A stretch of DNA of 64,000 nucleotides from contig DBMR01000018.1 of assembly GCA_002298785.1 (NCBI GenBank), positions 62,001 to 126,000 of the forward strand, in the 5' to 3' direction. Made by a program: the position numbers and the translations under genes. The notes below the pieces were generated by a model. The model was not told where the DNA came from. It saw only the letters and a list, made by a program, of their open reading frames with translations, and did no database searches. How positions within the stretch are numbered: the first letter of the stretch is position 1; the number at the start of each line of letters is the position of its first letter. Shown piece after piece: positions 36,681 through 46,106 of this stretch. This DNA comes from Verrucomicrobia subdivision 3 bacterium UBA693. GTDB lineage: Bacteria; Verrucomicrobiota; Verrucomicrobiia; Limisphaerales; UBA8199.

Positions 36681-36775
36681 CCCGTCACACCCGTCACAGA
36701 GGCCGTAAACATTGGCCAGGATCGAGGTCGTACCCGTCACAAAACCCGTCACACGACCTGTCACGTACCCGTCAC
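36681..36775. repeat. iteron-like CCCGTCAC array
   Basis: The octamer CCCGTCAC occurs at 36681, 36690, 36733, 36745 and 36768, all in the same orientation, with one variant (CCTGTCAC) at 36757. The last four starts are 12, 12 and 11 bases apart, about one DNA helical turn, so bound proteins would line up on one face. It lies in a non-coding spacer between the genes at 36023-36601 and 36827-37159. This is the pattern of iterons or an operator array. No replication initiator is nearby. Confidence 0.7.
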
Positions 36776-36826
36776 TATGGGGTTGAAGGAGGTGGGTAGC
36801 ACGCGGAGTCGGAGAATCTCCCAGGA

Positions 36827-37159
36827 TCAAAGTCTTCCCTTCTCTAACAGCATACAGCAGACCATGATCACGAAGGCGGCCACCGGCACCAAAGCTGACA
36901 ACCATAGCAAAACTATGACGCCGCGCCTTTTTCTCAACAAATCGGGGTCTGCCTTCAGCAGCGGCTGTGCTTGCTTGCGGAAGAAGTAAAAGAACTTTTC
37001 GGGTTGTCGACAACTCGCAAATGCATAGGGTATTGACCTAATAGACTCGTCGGGGTACCTGCTCAAGAACGCACGATAGAGCCGATGAGTCTGAATGGAT
37101 GTAACAATCCAAACACAACCCATGATGGCAACGAGCACAAATGCATCAATGTCACTCAT
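36827..37159 (-). CDS. small membrane protein of unknown function
   Basis: 110 residues. Two hydrophobic segments are visible: about 6-22 (FVLVAIMGCVWIVTSI) and about 82-102 (VIVLLWLSALVPVAAFVIM). The middle is charged and aromatic (EKFFYFFRKQ). No family is recognised. The start at 37159 lacks a strong ribosome-binding site. Its 3' end points towards the CCCGTCAC array, and its transcription unit may include the gene at 37405-37836, which is 245 bases upstream. Confidence 0.6.
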   Translation of the reverse strand: MSDIDAFVLVAIMGCVWIVTSIQTHRLYRAFLSRYPDESIRSIPYAFASCRQPEKFFYFFRKQAQPLLKADPDLLRKRRGVIVLLWLSALVPVAAFVIMVCCMLLEKGRL

Positions 37160-37404
37160 AAAAGGTGTCGCCCATTGCTTGGTTCAGTTATCACCTTTGA
37201 ATTGGAATTTAGGGTCCACGAGGCAGGATGTCCACTGGCGAGCAAGGAAGCGCTATGGCGAAGGGCATCCGCGCCAACGAACGGGGAAAGCATTCCATGC
37301 AGCAATAGCATGGCCCAGAACTATTCCCCGATCCCAGTACGGTCAAGATAATTCAACGGAAACGAGCAACTACTACAGCGTCCCCTTGACGGGCCGTCGG
37401 CGGC

Positions 37405-37836
37405 CTATTTCGGTCCCGAGAGGTACCGGACGAAGTGAGGCAGCATTTTATGAGGCTGAGGGGTATACGCTTCGGCAATGATCCATCGCGTCTGCACATC
37501 ATCAATGCACGACCATAAGCACACCAGGTCACGATCATCGACGGGGTCGTCAGGAATCAACACGAAAAAAGTCGTCGTCAGAGCGTCCCTCAATTGGGCG
37601 TCGGCTTGCTTCGAAAGGTGCTTTAGCCAAGCCCAGATTTGTTGATTCCCCGGAAGGTCACCTAATAGAAACGCAACCTCGCGAAGTATCTCAACTTGCT
37701 CTGCACGCGAAACCCCAACGAGCGCGGGCTTACAGACTCCCAGAAGTTCAACCAGAGGCCCGGAGAGTTGTTCCTGGGACCGTTCTCTCTGTAGCGCTCG
37801 GAATTTGTTGAATGCATCCGTAACGGCGCCAGACAT
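37405..37836 (-). CDS. hypothetical soluble protein
   Basis: 143 residues, mostly helical, no signal or membrane segment. It contains helix-rich stretches such as FNKFRALQRERSQEQL and EQVEILREVAFLLGDLP. No family recognised. GGAGG lies 13 bases before the ATG, a little far. It starts 123 bases from the korB stop and shares its orientation, but the gap makes co-transcription uncertain. Confidence 0.5.
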   Translation of the reverse strand: MSGAVTDAFNKFRALQRERSQEQLSGPLVELLGVCKPALVGVSRAEQVEILREVAFLLGDLPGNQQIWAWLKHLSKQADAQLRDALTTTFFVLIPDDPVDDRDLVCLWSCIDDVQTRWIIAEAYTPQPHKMLPHFVRYLSGPK

Positions 37837-37959
37837 AAATTATTGCTCAGCCTCCGAATCCTTTTCTTCGCAGCATTTACCGAAAGCATCTCAAATTCGC
37901 TGAAACTGAATCAAGTTCCAACGCACGACCTATGCCTCTGCCCCCACGCAGCACGCCGA

Positions 37960-38859
37960 TCAGGCGCTGGGCTGTGGCAGGAAGCGTTTGAGGATATCCT
38001 GCCTGGGCACCGCGTCTTTCCGCAATGCCTGCTGGCGCTGCAGCACGCCTTCGCCGTAAGTCGGCGGGGGATTGGGATTGCGGTAGAGGACGCCGGTGTG
38101 GAGTTTGGTGCCGTATTCGCGTGCCAATTCGATGGCCCGGGCGCGGTCGGCGGGGTCATGGCCTAGCGCAGCCAGGTTTTCGACCCGGGACCGCTGGGCT
38201 TTGAGTTGTTGCTCCTCTTCGCCGTAGGTCACACACGGGGACTGCACATTGATGAAGGCAAACCCCGGAAAACGAATCCCCTCTTCGATGAGCTTGGCCA
38301 ACCCGACCATGTCCAGCGGGGTGCCCTGGGCCACAAAAGACGCGCCGTAACCCAACACGTACAGCAGCGGGTTCACCGGGTCTTCCAGGCTGCCAAAGTT
38401 CGACGTGGCCGTTTTTCGGCCGCGAGCGGAGGTGGGCGACAACTGGCCCTTTGTCAGCCCGTAAATCTGGTTGTCCATGACGATATAGGTCAGGTCGATG
38501 TTACGCCGCACCACGTGGGCGACATGGCCGCCGCCGATGGAGAAGCCGTCGCCATCCCCGCTGGCCACCAGGACCAGCAGCTCCGGGTTGGCCAGCTTGA
38601 TGCCCTGGGCGATCGGAAGCGACCGGCCATGGACGGTATTGAACCCGTAAGCGGTGGTGTATCCGGGGATCCGGCTGGAACAGCCGATGCCCGAGACGAA
38701 GGCGATCTCGTGCGGAGGCCGGCCGATGGCCGCCAGCGCGCGCGTCAGGGCCGTCACGACGCCAAAATCGCCGCAGCCCGGGCACCAGATCGGTTTTAAG
38801 TCGCTCTTAAAATCTCCGGCCTGGAACTTTTCCACGGGCAGGGTGTCGGTGGTATTCAT
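37960..38859 (-). CDS. korB: 2-oxoglutarate/2-oxoacid:ferredoxin oxidoreductase, beta subunit
   Basis: 299 residues from the ATG at 38859; a GTG at 38880 would add seven. The IWCPGCGDFGVVTALTRAL motif (about 20-38) has the Cys ligands of the family's single [4Fe-4S] cluster region. The ThDP/Mg site is GDGDGFSIGGGHV and MDNQIYGLTKGQLSPTS. With KorA it converts a 2-oxoacid (2-oxoglutarate most likely) to the acyl-CoA and reduced ferredoxin. It follows korA after about 30 bases, so the two subunits are made together. This complex often serves in the TCA cycle of bacteria lacking the NAD-linked dehydrogenase. Confidence 0.92.
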   Translation of the reverse strand: MNTTDTLPVEKFQAGDFKSDLKPIWCPGCGDFGVVTALTRALAAIGRPPHEIAFVSGIGCSSRIPGYTTAYGFNTVHGRSLPIAQGIKLANPELLVLVASGDGDGFSIGGGHVAHVVRRNIDLTYIVMDNQIYGLTKGQLSPTSARGRKTATSNFGSLEDPVNPLLYVLGYGASFVAQGTPLDMVGLAKLIEEGIRFPGFAFINVQSPCVTYGEEEQQLKAQRSRVENLAALGHDPADRARAIELAREYGTKLHTGVLYRNPNPPPTYGEGVLQRQQALRKDAVPRQDILKRFLPQPSA

Positions 38860-38892
38860 GGTTGAGTTTAGCGTTGGCACGTGGAGAAGGGG

Positions 38893-40686
38893 TTATTCCT
38901 GGACGGGTTCCGGTTGATGATTGCGGTTGCGCTGCATGGCGACCACCATTTCGCGCAGCCGATCCAGCACCTCGCCGGGCTGGATGGGATTGGACCCGCT
39001 CCGGGCCAGCGGCTTGACCAGCGCCGGAACATCGACATACATCCGCACCAGCCGGTAGAGCTGCGCCTGATAGGATTGCTCGACGAAGAGACCACGCTTC
39101 ACCGACGCAAAGAAGTCCTGGTACACCTGCTCCGCCAGCGGGTATAGCAACTTGGGGACGAGCACCTTGACATGCAACCCCTCGGCCTGGGCCAGGCGCA
39201 GGGCTTCGAGCGCGACCCCGGCCACGCTGCCCCAACTCACGATCCCAATCGATGCGTCTGGGTCTCCTTCAATCTGGAACAAGTCGCGCCGATTTTTGAG
39301 CGGGTTAAACTTCTGAAAACGTTTCTCGTTCATCCGGGCATGCATCTCGCCGCTGGCGGTCGGCCGCCCCGATTCATCATGCTCGATTCCCGCCGCGAGA
39401 TAATTTCCCCCAACCATACCCGGATTGCTGATGGGGCTGATGCCGGATTCAGTGAACTTGAAGCGCGCGTATTTCGCCAATTCCGCGCCGGTGGGACGCC
39501 GACGCTCCACCAACTGGAACCGGGAAGTGTCAATCGGATCGACCGTCTCCTTGCGTTGCGAAATCTCCTGGTCGGACAGCAGGATCACCGGGGTCTGGTA
39601 ATACTCGGCGATATTAAAAGCCTCGACGGTCAAACCGAAAATGTCGCCGACGCTGATCGGCGCCAGCACCGGACGCAGGCAATCGCCGTGCGCCGAGAAA
39701 ACCGCCTGGAACAAATCCGACTGCTCCGCCTTGGTCGGCATGCCGGTGGACGGCCCGCCGCGCTGCACGTTCACGCAGACCAACGGCAGCTCCGCGATGC
39801 TGGCCAATCCCAGCATCTCGGTTTTCAGCGACATGCCCGGACCGGAAGTCGCGGTCATCGCTTTCTTCCCCGCAAAGGAGGCCCCCACCACCGCGCCCAG
39901 ACCCGCGATCTCATCCTCAGCCTGCAACACGGTTCCGCCATACTTCCAAATCTCCCGGTCCAGATACTGCATGATCTCGGTGGATGGCGTGATCGGATAC
40001 CCGCCGAAGAAGGTGCACCCGGCGAAAATGGCGGCAGCGGCGCACATATCATTGCCGTCGGTCAGGAGTTTGACCCCCTTCCCGCCCGAGGCGGCCTTAA
40101 GCTTGCGATCCTCGGGGAGCGGGTTGTTCTCGGCGAACTCCAACCCGGCCTGGTAGGCGCGCACATTGCCGTTCACCACGTCGGCGCCCTTCCGGGCAAA
40201 CTTCTTCCGTATTCCGGCCAGCATGCTCTCCCGGCCAATGCCAAACCATCCGGCCAACAAGCCGGCCACCACGATGTTCTTGGCCTTGGAGGTCCCGGCA
40301 TGTTTCTCCGCCATCTCGGTGATCGGCACGCTGAAGACCACCGCCGGGGTGACCCCTTCCAGCGGGAGATTGTCGCGCGCCACCCCCGTCTTGCTCTCAT
40401 AAATCACAATCGTTCGCCGCTCGACCGGCAATTCCCCGCCAAATCGGCGGAAATCGTCCCAGTTCAACGCCACCGCCACATCGAGCGATCCGTTGGGGTT
40501 CAGCACCGGCTCGGTGGACAACCGCAACCGGCAGGAAGCCTCGCCCCCGCGAATCTGGGAGCCAAAGCTCTTGGTCATGATACCATGGTAACCCTCCAGG
40601 GCCGCGGCTGTGATCAATGATTCTCCCGCGGAAACCACGCCGTCACCGCCGGCGCCAGCAATCCCGATAATGATGTTGTTACTCAC
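38893..40686 (-). CDS. korA: 2-oxoglutarate/2-oxoacid:ferredoxin oxidoreductase, fused gamma-alpha subunit
   Basis: 597 residues, start GTG at 40686 with AAGG upstream. Residues about 1-185 are the gamma-type domain (GIAGAGGDGVVSAGESL, FGSQIRGGEASCRLR). The alpha domain follows (GCTFFGGYPITPSTEIMQYL; DEIAGLGAVVGASFAGKKA; TATSGPGMSLKTE), with the ThDP pyrimidine-side motifs. Fusion of gamma and alpha is typical of the bacterial KorA. It works with KorB. 2-oxoglutarate is the usual substrate of this two-subunit type, though related enzymes accept other 2-oxoacids. It is transcribed divergently from the protease gene at 40865. Confidence 0.92.
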   Translation of the reverse strand: MSNNIIIGIAGAGGDGVVSAGESLITAAALEGYHGIMTKSFGSQIRGGEASCRLRLSTEPVLNPNGSLDVAVALNWDDFRRFGGELPVERRTIVIYESKTGVARDNLPLEGVTPAVVFSVPITEMAEKHAGTSKAKNIVVAGLLAGWFGIGRESMLAGIRKKFARKGADVVNGNVRAYQAGLEFAENNPLPEDRKLKAASGGKGVKLLTDGNDMCAAAAIFAGCTFFGGYPITPSTEIMQYLDREIWKYGGTVLQAEDEIAGLGAVVGASFAGKKAMTATSGPGMSLKTEMLGLASIAELPLVCVNVQRGGPSTGMPTKAEQSDLFQAVFSAHGDCLRPVLAPISVGDIFGLTVEAFNIAEYYQTPVILLSDQEISQRKETVDPIDTSRFQLVERRRPTGAELAKYARFKFTESGISPISNPGMVGGNYLAAGIEHDESGRPTASGEMHARMNEKRFQKFNPLKNRRDLFQIEGDPDASIGIVSWGSVAGVALEALRLAQAEGLHVKVLVPKLLYPLAEQVYQDFFASVKRGLFVEQSYQAQLYRLVRMYVDVPALVKPLARSGSNPIQPGEVLDRLREMVVAMQRNRNHQPEPVQE

Positions 40687-40864
40687 AAGAACCTTTCAGA
40701 GATATCGGAAATCACTGTTAACGTCTTTCATCCAAAACGCCTACCGAGGTTTCCGCATAAGCCAACCTGACTACAGCAAAAAGTCAGCCTGAAGTCAATC
40801 CCCCAGCGAAAAAAGGGCGTCATCGCATTCGCACAATCGCCGCCGCCGGTGTAGCTTTAACCTC

Positions 40865-41716
40865 GTGCCGACAGAAATCCACGTGCCCGTCAGTGAAACG
40901 ACCGCCAGGCCGCGGAACTGGAAGTTTTGCTGGTTGCTGGCGCTCGCGCTGCTGGCCGGCACCGCTCCAGCAGAGAATAAACCGGCCCCGCCCCAGCATC
41001 CCGAGTCCGCCGGTCCGCCGGCCCCGAAACCGGCTCCCGCGCACCGCGAACGGTGGGCCGCCGCCTTCCATCGACCCGTGCCCACCTCGATCCCCGACCT
41101 GCGGGCGATGCAGGACCAGGTCCGGAACCTGGTGAAACGCTTGTCCCCTGCGGTGGTTGAAGTGGAAGTCGGCTACGGCAGTGGCAGCGGAGTGGTGATC
41201 TCGACGGATGGCCTGGTACTGAGCGCCGGCCATGTCTGCAGTCGGGCGGGACGAGACGTGCGGGTCACCTTTGCCGACGGCAAAAGGGCGCGCGGCAAGA
41301 CCCTGGGGGCCGACGCAGACAGCGATACCGGCCTGATCCGGATCACGGATTCCGGCCCCTGGCCCTGCGCCGCGATGGGAGACCTGGCCAAAACCGGCAT
41401 CGGCGATTGGGTGCTGGCACTTGGCCATCCTGGCGGTTTCGACGCGAAGCGGTCCCTGGTGGTGCGGCTGGGCCGCATCATTCGCCTGACTTCGGACGCC
41501 GTACAAACCGACTGCACCATCAGCCCCGGCGATTCGGGCGGCCCGCTCTTTGATATGTCCGGCCGAGTCATCGGCATTCACAGCGCGATCAGCAGTTCCT
41601 TGTCGGAAAATTTGCACGTGCCGGTGACCGAGTTTTACACCCACTGGGACCAACTGCTGTCGCCTAAAACCAAGCCAGAAGAGAAATCCGAGGCGAAATC
41701 GGAGACCGGTGAATAA
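40865..41716 (+). CDS. secreted S1C (HtrA-like) serine protease without PDZ
   Basis: 283 residues, GTG start. A signal segment (FCWLLALALLAGTAPA, about 21-36) is followed by a Pro-rich linker. The trypsin-like domain has an intact triad: His123 (SAGHVC), Asp154 (DSDTGLIRI) and Ser224 (GDSGGPLF). No PDZ domain is present, unlike classic HtrA. The C-terminus is charged (KPEEKSEAKSE). It should act in the periplasm as a protease or quality-control factor. Its stop overlaps the GTG start of the next gene by eight bases, so the two are probably translationally coupled. Confidence 0.85.
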   Translation: MPTEIHVPVSETTARPRNWKFCWLLALALLAGTAPAENKPAPPQHPESAGPPAPKPAPAHRERWAAAFHRPVPTSIPDLRAMQDQVRNLVKRLSPAVVEVEVGYGSGSGVVISTDGLVLSAGHVCSRAGRDVRVTFADGKRARGKTLGADADSDTGLIRITDSGPWPCAAMGDLAKTGIGDWVLALGHPGGFDAKRSLVVRLGRIIRLTSDAVQTDCTISPGDSGGPLFDMSGRVIGIHSAISSSLSENLHVPVTEFYTHWDQLLSPKTKPEEKSEAKSETGE

Positions 41717-42793
41717 TCTGATGACCCTCTTGACGCCAACATCCGGGAGCGAAGCCAACCGCCTGCGCTGGCTCCGCTACCTGGCGTTGGGGACAGTGCT
41801 GATTTTGGTGACCCACATTGCGCTCACCCAAACTGCCAGCCAGCCGCTAGTCCTGCCCAAAAACCGGTATCGCAGCGGCGAAGCGACCCTGGCGGCGTTC
41901 GCGCCCGTCTCGGCCGCCACCCGTAATTCCATCGTTAAGCTGAATGTAAACGGCCAAACGGTGGCTTTGGGCGCTGTCATGGACGCCAACGGCTGGATAC
42001 TCACCAAAGCCAGCGAAATCAAACCGGGGAAACTGACGTGCTGGCTCGCCTCCGACCTGGAGGTCCCCGCTGAATTGGTCCAGGCCGACGAGGAAGAAGA
42101 TGTCGCGCTGGTGCGGGTGAAAGCGCCGGGACTGACCCCGCTCCGCTGGTCGGAAGGCGAAATCTATATTGGGCAATGGGCCGTCACGCCCGGGATCGCC
42201 GCCACCCCCCAGGCCGTCGGCATCATCAGCGCCCTCCCGCGCAAAATCCGCCCCCGCCGCGCCTTCATTGGGGTTCGATTTGATTTCAATACCACTAGTC
42301 CCAGGATTGAAGAACTGCTGCCAGGACTGGGCGCCGAAAAGGCCGGACTCCAGGCCGGCGACGTAATTTTAGCGGTGAACAATCATACCATGACCAATCG
42401 TGAGCAGGTGGTCGAAACCCTCCGCGACTACCGCGCCGGCCAAAATGTGAAGCTCCGGGTCCAACGTGCGGACGACAGTTTCGATGCCGAGGTGACCTTG
42501 ATGCCGCCGGAGTCCACCCTGCCGGGGCGGGATTATTTTACTCAGCCGACTTCGACCCGGCTGCGGGGAGAGATCAGCGCCCGCGCCGAAGGCTTTGAAC
42601 AGGCCATTGAACACGACACGGTGTTGAAACCCTGGTTGTGCGGTGGACCGCTGGTAAACCTGGACGGGGAGGCGATCGGCTTGAACATCGCCAGGGCGGG
42701 CCGGGTTACGACCTACGCCCTGCCCGGCAAACTGGTGAAACGGATCTTCCAGGAACTCAAATCCCTGGCCCGGCAACGGGCAGTTACCGTCCC

Positions 42794-42797
<4 letters not shown>
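41709..42797 (+). CDS. degenerate trypsin-like protein with interposed PDZ domain
   Basis: 362 residues; the GTG at 41709 overlaps the previous stop, and an ATG at 41721 is an alternative. It has an N-terminal membrane/signal segment (about 22-40). The protease landmarks are altered: the His motif reads WILTKASEI (Ser102 where His is expected), DVALVRV keeps Asp131, and the Ser motif reads WLCGGPLVNLDG (Cys311 where Ser is expected). A PDZ domain (about 188-265, FIGVRFD... GDVILAVNN) lies between the Asp and Cys regions rather than after the protease domain. It is therefore probably non-catalytic, perhaps a partner, chaperone or regulator of the upstream active protease. Similar CGGPL-containing proteins occur in PVC bacteria. 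Confidence 0.75.
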
Positions 42798-43609
<812 letters not shown>

Positions 43610-43642
43610 GTCCGCAAACAGTGCGGCGGCAGGGATGGGCCT

Positions 43643-44518
43643 TCACCCGACTTGCCGGGAAGTGGATCCAAGGTTCTTCACCGAGCCGAAAATTCTCCGA
43701 ATCCCCTCCTCGGCGCCGTAGGGCAGTCCAATTTGGTCAGGAGGAGTTTCACACTCTCTGGGATTGATCCGAATCAGGGTTCCGCCGACCGTATTCGCCA
43801 CCCACTCGGAGGTCAGGCGAACGGTAGGAATCGAGCTACCAGCGCCCAGCTCGATCACCGTCAATTTTGCCGAAGACCTGGCCAGGCCGTGAAGCCAGTC
43901 ATCAAAACGCCGCCGCTGTGCCGCAGCGCGGTCGTCGAGCCACGACCAATCGCCAAACATGAGGATGTTGGGTCGTGCCAACGCCCCACACTCCCGGCAA
44001 CAAGGCAAAGGTTCGCGCGCGCGAAAGGCGGTTTCATCAACCTGCACGGTTTGATCATCCGCCGGCCAAATCTGGCCCCGGCAGGAGTCGACGCATTGAA
44101 AATGATGAATCGAGCCGTGGCATTCGACGATGCGCTCCTCCGCAAAACCAGCCTTCTGGAATTGACCATCCACATTCGAAGTGAAAACAAAATACCCACC
44201 ACGCTTGGCCGCTCCCACTTCAAGCAACCTGGCAAAGCCCGCGTGCGGAACCGACTTTCGATAGAGGTTCAACCTGTGCCCGTAAAAGGCCCAGGCCAGG
44301 TGGGGATCGGTGCGGAACCAGGATGGGTTGGCCATTTCCTCAAATGAAAGACCCAATTTGGCTATGGCCGGGTAAGCGCGCCAGAAACCCTGCGGCCCGC
44401 GAAAATCGGGCAACCCCGAATCGACCCCCATGCCCGCCCCGGCGGTGATCAACAGCGCCTGGGATTCCTCGACGGCCCTGGCCGCCTCCTGCAATCCGGT
44501 TTCTCGATTGGTCGTCAT
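43643..44518 (-). CDS. Sir2-family NAD-dependent deacylase (sirtuin)
   Basis: 291 residues; start MTTNRETG at 44518. The NAD site is ITAGAGMGVDSGLPDFRG (about 24-41) and TSNVDGQF. The catalytic His is in ECHGSIHHFQC, followed by four Cys in two pairs (CVDSC; CRECG) for zinc. The last motif is GAGSSIPTVR, where many sirtuins have GTSL. Sirtuins remove acyl groups from lysines using NAD+. The GAG-M-GVDSG spacing is slightly unusual for the family. It lies 34 bases downstream of the methyltransferase-like gene, so they may be co-transcribed. Acyl preference is not readable. Confidence 0.88.
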   Translation of the reverse strand: MTTNRETGLQEAARAVEESQALLITAGAGMGVDSGLPDFRGPQGFWRAYPAIAKLGLSFEEMANPSWFRTDPHLAWAFYGHRLNLYRKSVPHAGFARLLEVGAAKRGGYFVFTSNVDGQFQKAGFAEERIVECHGSIHHFQCVDSCRGQIWPADDQTVQVDETAFRAREPLPCCRECGALARPNILMFGDWSWLDDRAAAQRRRFDDWLHGLARSSAKLTVIELGAGSSIPTVRLTSEWVANTVGGTLIRINPRECETPPDQIGLPYGAEEGIRRIFGSVKNLGSTSRQVG

Positions 44519-44552
44519 GTTTCGCCCCAAGCCAGGATGTTCCCTGGACGGA

Positions 44553-44987
44553 TCAAAACACAAACGGAATCATGCGTGCCGTCCGGGCCGCATACTCGAG
44601 GTATTCCGGATACTTCTGAACGACGAGGATTTCCTCGCAGAGCATGCGGGTGAAAGCCCCGATCCAGATCAGGCCCAGCAGGAGCAGGCCGATGACAGAA
44701 ACATGCGCCGCGACCCCGGCAGTGGCGAACAAACAGACTGCCGTGTAAATCGGATGCCGGATAAAACGATATGGCCCCGTGGTAACCAGACCTCCTTCGG
44801 TAGGATTGGCAGCGCATTGAAAACTGCGCCGGCCGAAAGCGATCCGGGCCCAAATCAGCAATGCTGCCGCTGCGACCTGGACAGCAATCACCGCCGGGTG
44901 GGCCACCAGCAGGTTCCGGGTGAACAACAAACCCAACAAACCACCCACCATGGTCAGGTAGCCGATCACCGAAATCACTTTTTGCAT
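44553..44987 (-). CDS. isoprenylcysteine carboxyl methyltransferase (ICMT)-like membrane protein
   Basis: 144 residues; start MQKVISVIGYL at 44987. Four hydrophobic segments. The C-terminal signature GPYRFIRHPIYTAVCLF, then EEILVVQKYPEYLEYAART, is that of ICMT/PEMT-like methyltransferases, which use S-adenosylmethionine in the membrane. Bacterial members have varied or unknown substrates, such as lipids or small molecules. It is the upstream partner of the sirtuin gene (34-base gap). Confidence 0.8.
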   Translation of the reverse strand: MQKVISVIGYLTMVGGLLGLLFTRNLLVAHPAVIAVQVAAAALLIWARIAFGRRSFQCAANPTEGGLVTTGPYRFIRHPIYTAVCLFATAGVAAHVSVIGLLLLGLIWIGAFTRMLCEEILVVQKYPEYLEYAARTARMIPFVF

Positions 44988-45202
44988 AGTGTTGTTAGGG
45001 CAACTGCGGTTCTGAGAATAAGAGCCGGGCACACGTATCGCATTAGCGGCAGCGTAAAGCGAGTCCCAACGGTCAGATTCCGCCGGTATTCCGCGCTGGC
45101 TCCAGACACGACACTCCCTCGCTACCTTCCGGTCAGCGAAGCCGTCGCGGAAAGCAAAGGGACACCTCAGCCAAACAACACTATTCCAGCCGTACCCGGA
45201 TT

Positions 45203-45430
45203 TTAATCACGCCGGCTCCGGGACACCAGCACCCCGATGAGCAGCCCCAGGCCAAAACCGATCCCGATGGCCTGATAGGGATGGTCGCGGACCGCCTTAT
45301 CGGTGACTTTCGCGGCTTCGATGGTTTTTGCTTCGAGCCGTTCGCAAGCAGCTTTGGCTCTTTCTACGGCGGCCTCCAGTTTTGCCCGGAGCTCGCTCTT
45401 GTCGGTATCCAAGCGTTCTGTTGCTTCCAT
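45203..45430 (-). CDS. DUF883/ElaB-YqjD-like small membrane protein
   Basis: 75 residues from the ATG at 45430, which has GGGGAA about six bases upstream; the frame continues upstream to 45724 but overlaps the opposite gene and lacks such a site. A Lys/Glu/Ala-rich helix (about 10-48, coiled-coil-like) is followed by VRDHPYQAIGIGFGLGLLIG, a C-terminal anchor with a glycine-zipper pattern. ElaB/YqjD proteins bind ribosomes and membranes in stationary phase in E. coli; a similar role here is inference. Confidence 0.75.
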   Translation of the reverse strand: MEATERLDTDKSELRAKLEAAVERAKAACERLEAKTIEAAKVTDKAVRDHPYQAIGIGFGLGLLIGVLVSRSRRD

Positions 45431-45565
45431 AAGCTTTCCCCTTTCTTGCTTTATCCTCGCACCAATACCGCTTCCGGGCAACCGCGGCAGCCACTTTCTC
45501 TCATCTTTCATACCCGGCATTCCTGCTGCCTTGCGGCTCCACCTTGAATCCGCCAGTCTTACCCC

Positions 45566-45985
45566 ATGCCCGACCATCGCAACCTGGTTCTGATCCTGGA
45601 GGATAATCCGAACCGATTGGCCCTGATGCAGACGGCGCTCAAGGATCTGCCCCGTCCGTTCGAGATCCGGCACTGGGATAACGTGCGGCAGATGCAGGTG
45701 GACGCGGCTCGCTGCCTGGACCAAGCCTGCCTGATCTCGCTGGACTTCGATTTGACTGGCAGTTCCGTAAGGAACCCGGGAGACGGACTGGACGCGGTAA
45801 GCCTGTTATTGCGGCAAAAGCCCGTTTGTCCAGTGGTCATCCACACCTCGTTGTCACGAACCGGGCTGCAAATGGCGGAGGCTCTCCGCAAAGGCGGTTG
45901 GACGGTCGAGCAAGTCATGCTCAACCGGCGGGAAGCGGTTTCGGACTGGCGCGAGGCCGTGGAACAACTGACCAACTTCCCTTGA
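45566..45985 (+). CDS. stand-alone response-regulator receiver-like protein
   Basis: 139 residues. LVLILEDNPNRLALMQTAL matches the acidic pocket at the start of a receiver (REC) domain (Glu11/Asp12), and LISLDFDLTG near 60 carries the phosphoacceptor Asp. VVIHTSLSRTG supplies the Thr/Ser position. There is no output domain. It may be a diguanylate-, methyl- or phosphorelay-type single-domain regulator. No histidine kinase is adjacent. Confidence 0.7.
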   Translation: MPDHRNLVLILEDNPNRLALMQTALKDLPRPFEIRHWDNVRQMQVDAARCLDQACLISLDFDLTGSSVRNPGDGLDAVSLLLRQKPVCPVVIHTSLSRTGLQMAEALRKGGWTVEQVMLNRREAVSDWREAVEQLTNFP

Positions 45986-46106
45986 TCGGACCGGCCCCAC
46001 ATGGCCGCCGGCAACATTCTCGTCGCGAACCAATCCTGAGCCGAGTCATAACCAACTCGAATCAGGATTTGACACTTCAGCCCGACAGGCTACGGTCTTT
46101 AAACCC

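Noticed and set aside
36681..36775. CRISPR array
   Set aside because: The repeats are only eight bases and the spacers are 1-35 bases, unlike CRISPR repeats; no cas gene is nearby.
39172..40620. Open plus-strand frame of 482 codons
   Set aside because: Antisense to korA; no domain features.
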